A program made the translations under genes and the position numbers. Positions 1 through 5,580 of a DNA stretch of 5,650 nucleotides are shown here, in pieces. Position 1 is the first letter of the stretch; every line of letters starts with the position of its first letter. Origin of the DNA: Saprospiraceae bacterium (GTDB taxonomy: Bacteria; Bacteroidota; Bacteroidia; Chitinophagales; Saprospiraceae); the NCBI GenBank assembly GCA_020630045.1, contig JAHDCE010000314.1, positions 1 through 5,650 on the forward strand, read 5' to 3'. The notes under the pieces are model-generated. The model worked only from the letters and a program-made list of their open reading frames with translations. It ran no database searches and was not told the origin of the DNA.

Positions 1-42
1 GAGGATGAAAGATCAATTATAGCCATACAATCTAATTCGTAA
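1..42. other. Edge of an unresolved neighbouring gene
   Basis: Two readings are possible and the sequence does not decide. On the plus strand, frame 1 is open from the window edge to a TAA at 40-42 and would end a protein with EDERSIIAIQSNS, converging on holB. On the minus strand, an ATG at 24-26 would start a protein MAIIDLSS running off the left edge. A TATATTTA box (minus strand, 53-60), one base off the Bacteroidota -7 consensus, lies about 27 bases upstream of that ATG, but a TTTG at the -33 side sits 24 bases away, slightly far. Neither peptide is long enough to recognise. Confidence 0.25.
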
Positions 43-101
43 TAATGTCTAATAAATATACTGTGTAATAAATTTTCCGGAATCCAAATTTCCAGAAACT
101 A

Positions 102-125
102 CTTCATTTCCGTAAAGGAAAGAAG
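102..125. other. Hairpin with one bulged base in the non-coding stretch after holB
   Basis: CTTC (102-105) and TTTCC (107-111) pair with GGAAA (117-121) and GAAG (122-125), giving a 9-bp stem with A106 bulged and a GTAAA loop. It lies about 50 bases beyond the holB stop, next to the longer hairpin at 146-174. No T-run follows on either strand, so it is not a classic intrinsic terminator. It may help stabilise or end the holB transcript. Confidence 0.4.
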
Positions 126-145
126 TACTAGGTGTTCTTGTGGTT

Positions 146-174
146 AGAAGCTGTTCTAAATTCAAACAGCTTCT
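146..174 (-). terminator. Candidate hairpin terminator at the end of holB
   Basis: AGAAGCTGTT (146-155) and AACAGCTTCT (165-174) are perfect 10-bp inverted arms around a 9-base loop. The arm nearest the gene overlaps the last base of the holB stop codon (174-176), so the hairpin forms at the very 3' end of the message. There is no U-rich tail on the minus strand. On the plus strand a run of eight T lies at 187-194, but 12 bases after the stem. The position suggests a transcript end or an RNA-stabilising hairpin. Termination itself is inferred. Confidence 0.45.
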
Positions 175-1289
175 TAGACAAGGACAGTTTTTTTTCTTAA
201 AATGTGATTCATTCTGATTGAAACATCTGTCATCAAGATTTTTGGATTCGCATTTCTTTGGATATGAAAAATAGAATCGGTCATTAAATCTGATATCGGT
301 GATATTTGATCGAATGAAATCACTTTCCTCAGGTTTTTGGCGGTGGTGATTTCTTGTTCACCCAAACGTAAATGTTCGTTGCCGGTCATGAGGAGTATCA
401 TATATTCCCGAAGGAAAAACAGACCATAGTCAAAAAACCTCTTTTGGTTTTCCCGCCCCAAGGTCTGGAATGTATTTGAAAATTCAATGATGTCTTTGGG
501 TTTCGCTAAATAACAAAGTCGCATCCATTTTAAAAAATCAAGTGCATAATCCCGATTTTCTTCAACGATTAAATTCAATGCTTTATTGAGATTGCCATTA
601 GCTAGGTGCGCGATATTGGCTGCTTGTTCCGGTTTCGTCCCTTTAGATTCCAGTACGTTTACGATGTCCGAATCTTCCAAGGGTTTGAATTGCACGATTT
701 GACACCGTGAAAGAATGGTATTCAGTATCGCCTCCGCATTTTCCGCTACTAGGATGAAAAGCGTATTCTCAGGAGGTTCCTCGATGAGTTTTAGCAAGCG
801 ATTGCCTTCTTTACCGAGGTATTCCGGTAACCAAAGGATCAGGATTTTATGAGACCCTTCGAATATCTTTAAACCCAGTTTGCGAACGATATCCAAGCAT
901 TCGTCCTTGGTGATATTGCCTTGTTTGTTTTCCGCTTGGATGTGTTGTAACCACTGAGCGGCATTGAGATAAGGGTTCTCTGTAATTGCCGTCCGCCATT
1001 CGTTGATGAAGTTCGTGCTGATGGCTTTGCTGCCGACCGTCGGATATGAAAAATGAATATCGGGGTGGATGAATTTGGATGCCTTGATACAGTCGGGACA
1101 TTTGCCACAAGCTGCTCCATCCGATTTGTGTTGACATAAGACATATTGAGAAAAAGCCAATGCCGCCGCAAGTTTGCCGGTACCCTCGTTACCCAAGAAA
1201 ATCTGGGCGTGGGGTATCCGATCCGAGTCCGCGAGACTGCGAAGGAAGCCGATGGCTTTTTGTTGTCCAATGATGTCTTTGAGCTCCAT
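174..1289 (-). CDS. holB: DNA polymerase III subunit delta' (clamp loader)
   Basis: This 371-residue cytoplasmic protein is the delta' subunit of the clamp-loader complex, which opens and loads the beta sliding clamp at primer-template junctions together with DnaX and delta. Visible features are an N-terminal AAA+ domain with a P-loop GNEGTGK (33-39), a zinc-binding set C52, C61, C64, C67 with the same spacing as in E. coli delta', a Walker B region of the WLPEYL type (153-158), LIEEPPENT (168-176) and the SRC motif (194-196). The remainder (about 205-371) fits the lid and C-terminal collar helices. The length is ordinary for Bacteroidota and somewhat longer than the E. coli protein. The ATG at 1287-1289 is preceded by a weak AAAGG three bases away. 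It follows the glutathione peroxidase gene by 66 bp on the same strand and is probably co-transcribed with it. The E. coli protein does not hydrolyse ATP. Here the P-loop looks intact, so activity cannot be judged. Confidence 0.95.
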   Translation of the reverse strand: MELKDIIGQQKAIGFLRSLADSDRIPHAQIFLGNEGTGKLAAALAFSQYVLCQHKSDGAACGKCPDCIKASKFIHPDIHFSYPTVGSKAISTNFINEWRTAITENPYLNAAQWLQHIQAENKQGNITKDECLDIVRKLGLKIFEGSHKILILWLPEYLGKEGNRLLKLIEEPPENTLFILVAENAEAILNTILSRCQIVQFKPLEDSDIVNVLESKGTKPEQAANIAHLANGNLNKALNLIVEENRDYALDFLKWMRLCYLAKPKDIIEFSNTFQTLGRENQKRFFDYGLFFLREYMILLMTGNEHLRLGEQEITTAKNLRKVISFDQISPISDLMTDSIFHIQRNANPKILMTDVSIRMNHILRKKTVLV

Positions 1290-1355
1290 ATACCTTTACG
1301 GTTGTTTTCCTTGTCGGGAATCACATATGGATGACTGTGGTTTCGATCAGTTGAT

Positions 1356-1838
1356 TCAGGTTTCTATGAGGTCGATGATAGAGGCGTCCGCCGGTTCGAC
1401 TGCGGAAGGAAACGCTTTGATCAGTTTCCCTTCTTCATCAAGGAGGAATTTGCAGAAATTCCAAGCCACTTCACTGTCCGCTACGCCATTTTGGTCGCGT
1501 CGGGTCAGCCATTGATAAAGTGGATGGGGGGATTCCCCTTTTATGGATAATTTCCCCGTAAGGGGGAATGAAACACCATACCTTACCGTACAAAATGATT
1601 GGATATCCTCGGCTGATCCGGGTTCTTGTCCACCGAAATCATTACAAGGACAACCGACAATCACGAGTTTGTCTCGGAAAGCTTCATATAAGTCTTGCAA
1701 TTGGCGGTATTGGGGTGTGTATCCACACTCGGACGCAACATTCACCACTAATATTTTCTTGCCACTATATGCTGCAAAATCTATTTGACCTCCGTCTATA
1801 CTGTCCACACTAAATTTGTGAATCGAATTCACTGTCAT
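1356..1838 (-). CDS. Glutathione peroxidase family protein (probably thioredoxin-dependent)
   Basis: This 160-residue protein has a single thioredoxin-fold GPx domain that reduces hydrogen peroxide and organic hydroperoxides. The catalytic tetrad is visible: C38 in NVASECGYTPQY (33-44), Q71 in GGQEPGS (69-75), and W126-N127 in WNFCKFLL (126-133). The active-site residue is cysteine, not selenocysteine. C83 in FCTVRYGVSFPL (82-93) matches the resolving cysteine of two-Cys GPx enzymes such as yeast Gpx3, 45 residues after C38, so thioredoxin is the likelier reductant than glutathione (inference). C65 lies in the usual PCN motif. There is no signal peptide, so it is cytoplasmic, and its length is standard for short bacterial GPx. 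It is divergent from the DUF547 gene and is the first gene of a probable unit with holB. No peroxide-regulator operator was recognised upstream. Confidence 0.93.
   Translation of the reverse strand: MTVNSIHKFSVDSIDGGQIDFAAYSGKKILVVNVASECGYTPQYRQLQDLYEAFRDKLVIVGCPCNDFGGQEPGSAEDIQSFCTVRYGVSFPLTGKLSIKGESPHPLYQWLTRRDQNGVADSEVAWNFCKFLLDEEGKLIKAFPSAVEPADASIIDLIET
1552..1567. repeat. Copy 1 of a duplicated 16-nt hairpin sequence (inside the GPx gene)
   Basis: TTCCCCGTAAGGGGGA occurs here and again at 3626-3641, in an unrelated gene. CCCC and GGGG pair around a GTAA loop. In this copy the stem extends to TTCCCC/GGGGAA with a five-base loop, and a nearby ATTCCCC (1532-1538) can compete for the same G-run. 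On the coding (minus) strand it encodes part of FPLTGK. Confidence 0.6.
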
Positions 1839-1897
1839 CTTACGACATTTATGATGTGTAAAAATACATATTTTGCGGTGAATAAATCAATCTTACA
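1839..1897. promoter_or_regulatory. Divergent promoter region between GPx and DUF547 genes
   Basis: This 59-bp AT-rich gap lies between two divergent start codons and must hold or overlap both promoters. On the minus strand, TATTTTTA (1859-1866) matches the Bacteroidota -7 box TAnnTTTG at all but the last base, with a TTG about 21 bases upstream, and would give a short GPx leader. On the plus strand, TATTTTG (1869-1875) resembles a -7 box with one base missing, about 22 bases before the DUF547 ATG. Neither gene has a clear Shine-Dalgarno sequence. The box assignments are pattern matches only. Confidence 0.35.
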
Positions 1898-2695
1898 ATG
1901 ACCGGAATTAAAAAAACGATAATCGAGAAGTTTTTTAAGGGGGTGTTTTTTGTCATGGTGCTGCTTGGAGTCGGCTCCGGATGCGGCGTAAAAAAACTGA
2001 ATACGAATTCACAGCCGGTGACTCATGAAAAATGGACGGCACTGTTGCAAAAGCATGTCAAGCCTAGCGGATTAGTAGATTACCAAGGTTTTGTGGATGA
2101 TAAAAAAGAACTGGAAGCGTACTTGGAATTGTTGGAAAGCAACCATCCGAATGATGAAAATTGGTCGGAGGAAGAGCGGTTGGCGTATTGGATGAATGTC
2201 TATAATGCATTTACCATCAAATTGGTCGTAGATCATTATCCGACGAAAAGTATCAAGGACATTAAGAAAGGAATCACTTTCGTGAATTCGGTTTGGGACA
2301 TCAAGTTTATTAAAATCCAAGGAGCGACTTATGATTTGAATAATATCGAGCATAGTATCCTAAGAAAACGGTTTGATGAACCTAGGATTCACTTCGCTAT
2401 TAATTGTGCGTCGATTTCTTGTCCCAATCTTCGGGACGAAGCCTTTGTGCCGGGACGTTTGGAGGAACAATTGACCGAGCAGGCTCGATTGTTTTTGAGC
2501 GACGAGTCCAAGAACAAAATAGCTAAGGACAAGGTGGAATTGTCGAAGATTTTTTCTTGGTTCGGCGGCGATTTCAAAAAGGAAACAACCTTGATTCAGT
2601 ATTTGAATAAATATTCTCCAGTGCCAATTGACGACAATGCGGAAAAATCCTTTTTGGATTATGATTGGAATTTGAATGATGTTCCGAAGGGGTGA
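1898..2695 (+). CDS. DUF547 domain lipoprotein
   Basis: This 265-residue protein has an N-terminal lipoprotein-type signal: lysines at 5-6, 11 and 14, a hydrophobic stretch at about 15-25, and GVGSGC ending at C29. The residue at -3 is glycine, looser than the classical lipobox, so lipidation is likely but not certain. The rest is a DUF547 domain. Its family motifs are YWMNVYNAFTIKLV (97-110, with N100 and N103), DLNNIEHSILRKRF (146-159), IHFAINCASISCPNLR (164-179, with C170 and C175), EEQLTEQARLFL (189-200) and the C-terminal FLDYDWNLND (252-261). The function of the family is not established to my knowledge. The conserved Asn, His and Cys residues could suggest a catalytic or metal site. 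The ATG at 1898 is chosen because it supplies the basic n-region; a start at M20 would lose it. Its stop lies 4 bp from the convergent DUF1501 stop. Confidence 0.9.
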   Translation: MTGIKKTIIEKFFKGVFFVMVLLGVGSGCGVKKLNTNSQPVTHEKWTALLQKHVKPSGLVDYQGFVDDKKELEAYLELLESNHPNDENWSEEERLAYWMNVYNAFTIKLVVDHYPTKSIKDIKKGITFVNSVWDIKFIKIQGATYDLNNIEHSILRKRFDEPRIHFAINCASISCPNLRDEAFVPGRLEEQLTEQARLFLSDESKNKIAKDKVELSKIFSWFGGDFKKETTLIQYLNKYSPVPIDDNAEKSFLDYDWNLNDVPKG

Positions 2696-2699
2696 TTTC

Positions 2700-3995
2700 C
2701 TAAGCGAATAAACCCTGTATCCGACCGAAATCCCTTCCTAGTGTTTGTGATGTCAAGGAGGAGGAAAGTCCCGTCCAATCTTGTAAGATGGATGAATAAA
2801 CTTGTCTGAAATCCGATGTGTGACGAAGGTTTCCGTGGTCGTCCGGGTTTCTGAGGTCGGGTTTTGTTCCAATGAAGCCATTTCCGTTGAGGGCATTGCC
2901 GAAGAGCATGACCGGGGCGGCTGTTCCGTGATCCGTTCCCCTAGATCCGTTTTGTTCGATTCGTCTTCCGAATTCCGAAAAGGTCATGGCTAACACTTTG
3001 TCTGAATGTGATTTTATATCCTCTAAAAATGTTGCTATGGATTTCGAGAACACCCGCATCAAGTGAGCATGTTTGCCCCGCTGATGGGCATGGGTGTCGA
3101 ATCCGTCCAAGGAAACCATGTATAATTTTGAACCCAATCCACCCTTAATGAGTCGAGCGACCAATTTGAGTTGACGACCGAGTTCTCCTGTTCCTTTGTA
3201 GTCCGCGTGGGTGCTTGATTTTTTGTGGGCTTCGTGGATGGCTTTTCCATAATGAATGGTGGAGTTTGAAATGGATCGCAAGAAAGCCAGTTCTTTTCCA
3301 TAGTCCGAATTCGGCAATCCGTCGAGGGGAAAAGAAGGATATTGTTTAGAAACTTCGTAGAGTTCGCGGGCGTTTTGGACGACCAGTCCCATGTTTCCTT
3401 GTTTCCCCTTAAATACCATGTCCCGTTCTCCCCCTATGATGACGGCGGGAGGGACGTTTTCGGGGCGGTTTCGTCTTGTTTCCAAGGTGCGACCCATCCA
3501 TCCCGTTCCTTCTATGACATGTGCGTCCGAAGCGGAGGACCAAATGTCCGTAGAACGAAAATGCGAAAGATTGGCATCCGGATACCCTACCGCATTGATG
3601 ACTTTCATTGCTCCTTGGTTCCATATTCCCCGTAAGGGGGACATATAGTCGGGTATCGAAAACTCAGGCGACAAGGCGATTAGTTCGTCTCGGTCGAGTG
3701 CCAGATGGGGACGTTTTTTTTGATAAAAACCATAATCGTAAACAGGGATAAAAGTGTTTAGCCCATCGTTTCCTCCCTTGAACCTTATGAGGACTAGGAT
3801 GCGATCTTTGTCTATAGAACAATAGTCGTTGAGTAGCGTTCCGCCGATCGCCTTGACGGGAATGGAAGATAGCATAGCAGTTCCTCCTAGTGCCCAGGCC
3901 AAGGAGCCTAGGAAATTTCTCCTAGACCATTGTTTGTGGTCTTGTCGGTGTCCTTCAGGATTGGATGTCGATATATTTCTATGGTGTTGACACAT
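2700..3995 (-). CDS. DUF1501 protein with twin-arginine signal
   Basis: This 431-residue protein belongs to the DUF1501 (COG4102) family, placed in the alkaline phosphatase/sulfatase-like fold group. A Tat signal is clear: SRRNFLG (24-30), a hydrophobic core at about 31-44, and a probable cleavage site near PVKA (46-49). It is therefore exported folded to the periplasm or beyond. Ahead of the twin arginines is a 23-residue Cys/His-rich segment starting MCQHH. Family motifs are RFKGGNDGLN (71-80), SHFRSTDIWSS (144-154), SLDGFDTHAH (295-304) and TFSEFGRRIEQNGSRGTDHG (338-357). N76/D77, D297, D300, H302, H304, D355 and H356 are candidate metal or catalytic ligands (inference). No C-terminal type IX sorting domain is visible. 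It lies 88 bp downstream of DUF1800 and is probably co-transcribed with it. The start fits the MCxHH beginning I associate with relatives in this phylum. The substrate is unknown. Confidence 0.93.
   Translation of the reverse strand: MCQHHRNISTSNPEGHRQDHKQWSRRNFLGSLAWALGGTAMLSSIPVKAIGGTLLNDYCSIDKDRILVLIRFKGGNDGLNTFIPVYDYGFYQKKRPHLALDRDELIALSPEFSIPDYMSPLRGIWNQGAMKVINAVGYPDANLSHFRSTDIWSSASDAHVIEGTGWMGRTLETRRNRPENVPPAVIIGGERDMVFKGKQGNMGLVVQNARELYEVSKQYPSFPLDGLPNSDYGKELAFLRSISNSTIHYGKAIHEAHKKSSTHADYKGTGELGRQLKLVARLIKGGLGSKLYMVSLDGFDTHAHQRGKHAHLMRVFSKSIATFLEDIKSHSDKVLAMTFSEFGRRIEQNGSRGTDHGTAAPVMLFGNALNGNGFIGTKPDLRNPDDHGNLRHTSDFRQVYSSILQDWTGLSSSLTSQTLGRDFGRIQGLFA
3626..3641. repeat. Copy 2 of the duplicated 16-nt hairpin sequence (inside DUF1501)
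   Basis: This is identical to 1552-1567 over all 16 bases; the match stops at the next base on the right. Here it encodes part of SPLRGI in a different reading frame from the GPx copy, so shared protein sequence does not explain it. The core is CCCC-GTAA-GGGG. Confidence 0.6.
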
Positions 3996-4016
3996 GGATG
4001 TTTGATTTTAAATCAT

Positions 4017-4079
4017 ATAAGTACCCGGCTATAAATAATCAGGGAGTGTGCTTTTCGGGTACTTATTCCCTTCCGGGAA
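4017..4079 (-). promoter_or_regulatory. Tandem hairpins in the DUF1800-DUF1501 gap
   Basis: ATAAGTACCCG (4017-4027) and CGGGTACTTAT (4056-4066) are perfect 11-bp inverted arms enclosing a 28-base loop. Beside them, TTCCC (4066-4070) and GGGAA (4075-4079) form a small stem whose RNA loop on the minus strand is GGAA, a GNRA tetraloop. TCCCT (4067-4071) can instead pair with AGGGA (4041-4045) in the large loop, which would make an H-type pseudoknot. In the transcript the order is DUF1800 stop, small hairpin, large hairpin, 21 bases, then the DUF1501 ATG. No T-run follows, so an RNA processing, stability or translational control element is likelier than a terminator. An operator is also possible. 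Confidence 0.45.
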
Positions 4080-4083
4080 AAGG

Positions 4084-5523
4084 TTAGCAAAGTTGGTATT
4101 CCGGCAATTTGCCGAGATAGGCTACAAGGAGGGCGACCTGCCATTTGGTCCACTCCAAGTCCATCGACCACCAGCCTTCTTCGTAGGAGCCATCTTCTAT
4201 TTCTTTGTTGAATTCCGCGAAAGCGGCATCATAGTCTTGTTTGGATTGGAGCCCTTGGGGAATCATCCGGTCAATCACGAAATTGACGATTTTTTTAGGG
4301 TCGGTTTTGGTGTTCGCTCCTAGGGCGAAATCTGAAAGTTGATCCATGTTTTTTTCTCCGATACCTTCGTACAGCATGGCATCTATCATCTGTCTTCTGC
4401 GTGTGAGAGAAGTGGCGTCTATCCAATCCCGCTGCCCTCGCCAGCCCTTGACATCCGGCGGATGGAACAATGCTTGTCCGAGCCAGTGGCAAGCCTCTGC
4501 CAGTTCGTCCCATTGTTTGTTGTTCGGTGCGACGTTCCAATAATTGAGGAATCCGGCAATCAGTTCCACCGGGCTTTTGATTTTGATATTGAAATGCCGT
4601 TCTTCCAAAAAATGGTCGCTCTTGAAAAGGAATTCCATGACGGGGAAAATTTCGAAATCAGATTTTACGAAAATGTCCGCCATGCTTTGGATGAATGTTT
4701 CATCAGGTTTTATGGGAGAAATGAATTCCCGGTATAGCTTGGTGCAAATGTGTGTTGCGATATTGTTTTTCCTTTCGGAAAATAAAATATCTATGACATC
4801 GTCGTATTTCCAGTTTCCGGTTTTTCCGAAAATGGTCTTTTCTCCGTTATCGAACCGTTTTTTATTGAAAAATGGAAGGCCAGTGTCTTCGTCTACACGC
4901 CAGCCTGTAAACGCCCGGGCTGCTTCCTTGATGTCTTTCTGCGTATAACCGTTGTCCCTGCCCAGTGTGAAAAGTTCGAGTAATTCCCTTGCGAAGTTTT
5001 CATTCGGTTTTCCAACCTGGTTTTGCTCGCCGTTGAGGTATATGAGCATTGCGGCGGTCTTTCCCGTTTTCCGAACCATTTCACGGAAATTTCCTAGGGC
5101 GTATTTGTGCAGTGTTTTGTGATACTGATAAAGGGATGGAGGATATTCGTATTCATAATAACCGGTTACGAGGTGATTGCTCCAAAGTAGGGTCATTTTT
5201 TCCCTAAGGCCTCCGGAAACGATTTGTCGTAATGTTCGGACGGACCATTCTAAGAAGTGTTTTTCAATGAGTTTGTCGTTTGTCCTTCCTAGGAACCGGT
5301 ATTTCTTGGGTTTCCATTCCGCCCAATGCGGAGCAGTGCCCAAAGATTTTCGTTTGGCCTTATTTAATAAAGTATGGATGGTTTTTTCTTTGCCGATTTT
5401 GAGACTTCGCTCTAGGGTTTTGGGGTTCAGTCCGAAGCCCATTCGATTATAGATGTGATGGATGGTCATCACGTCGAGACTCCTAGGAGCAGGATTGGAT
5501 ATTTCTGATATGGTTGTCGTCAT
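4084..5523 (-). CDS. DUF1800 family protein
   Basis: This 479-residue protein belongs to the DUF1800 (COG5267) family, the frequent gene partner of DUF1501. Motifs counted from this start are HHIYNRMGFGLNP (22-34), LREKMTLLWSNHLVT (106-120), NENFARELLELFTLG (174-188), YTQKDIKEAARAFTGWRV (193-210), IFGKTGNWKYDDVI (231-244) and PPDVKGW (355-361). The length is normal for the family. No signal peptide or membrane segment is visible, unlike its Tat-tagged partner. The ATG at 5521-5523 is preferred: GTGAG lies a few bases upstream and the family core begins soon after. The frame is open further upstream through a TTG at 5554-5556 and on to the window edge, but that stretch contains a palindrome and looks non-coding. 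It is transcribed first and followed 88 bp later by DUF1501. No activity has been established to my knowledge; export with DUF1501 is a hypothesis. Confidence 0.92.
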   Translation of the reverse strand: MTTTISEISNPAPRSLDVMTIHHIYNRMGFGLNPKTLERSLKIGKEKTIHTLLNKAKRKSLGTAPHWAEWKPKKYRFLGRTNDKLIEKHFLEWSVRTLRQIVSGGLREKMTLLWSNHLVTGYYEYEYPPSLYQYHKTLHKYALGNFREMVRKTGKTAAMLIYLNGEQNQVGKPNENFARELLELFTLGRDNGYTQKDIKEAARAFTGWRVDEDTGLPFFNKKRFDNGEKTIFGKTGNWKYDDVIDILFSERKNNIATHICTKLYREFISPIKPDETFIQSMADIFVKSDFEIFPVMEFLFKSDHFLEERHFNIKIKSPVELIAGFLNYWNVAPNNKQWDELAEACHWLGQALFHPPDVKGWRGQRDWIDATSLTRRRQMIDAMLYEGIGEKNMDQLSDFALGANTKTDPKKIVNFVIDRMIPQGLQSKQDYDAAFAEFNKEIEDGSYEEGWWSMDLEWTKWQVALLVAYLGKLPEYQLC

Positions 5524-5551
5524 GATCTCACGCTGTTTGTAATTAAAACAA

Positions 5552-5580
5552 CACAAAGGGGGATAACCCCTACCTTTGTG
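5552..5580. repeat. Imperfect 29-nt palindrome upstream of DUF1800
   Basis: CACAAAGG (5552-5559) pairs with CCTTTGTG (5573-5580). Inside, GGG (5560-5562) pairs with CCC (5567-5569) around ATAA, leaving three unpaired bases (5570-5572). It lies 28 bases upstream of the chosen DUF1800 start. It could be an operator for a dimeric regulator or an RNA hairpin in the DUF1800 leader. Confidence 0.5.
5571..5578 (+). promoter_or_regulatory. Possible Bacteroidota -7 box facing right
   Basis: TACCTTTG is an exact match to TAnnTTTG and sits in the right arm of the palindrome. No TTG or TTTG is found about 19-23 bases upstream, so only half of the promoter pattern is present. It would drive a rightward gene starting near or beyond the window end. 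In 5581-5650 I see no convincing coding start; an ATG at 5603 is followed at once by TAG, and a GTG at 5623 opens a frame to the edge. Confidence 0.35.

Noticed and set aside
187..194. Run of eight T as the tail of a plus-strand intrinsic terminator using the hairpin at 146-174
   Set aside because: The run begins 12 bases after the stem and lies inside holB coding sequence (lysine codons), too far for a standard terminator.
869..1324. 151-residue minus-strand open frame over the start of holB
   Set aside because: It is a shifted frame within holB. Its translation shows no domain, while the holB frame has all delta' motifs.
1174..1515. Plus-strand 113-residue open frame across the holB/GPx junction
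   Set aside because: It is antisense to two well-supported genes, and the translation has no family motifs.
1839..1897. PerR- or OxyR-type operator in front of the peroxidase gene
   Set aside because: Only a short ACAT...ATGT symmetry is present. No recognisable PerR or OxyR box was found.
3342..3648. Plus-strand open frames of 85-97 residues opposite DUF1501
   Set aside because: They lie antisense to the DUF1501 domain and have no visible domain of their own.
4339..4948. Two plus-strand open frames of about 130 residues opposite DUF1800
   Set aside because: They are antisense to strongly conserved DUF1800 motifs and show no recognisable family, so they are shadows of the real gene.
5524..5556. 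TTG start at 5556 extending DUF1800 by 11 residues
   Set aside because: The added MCCFNYKQREI overlaps the end of a palindrome and has no family resemblance. The ATG at 5523 with GTGAG upstream is a better start.
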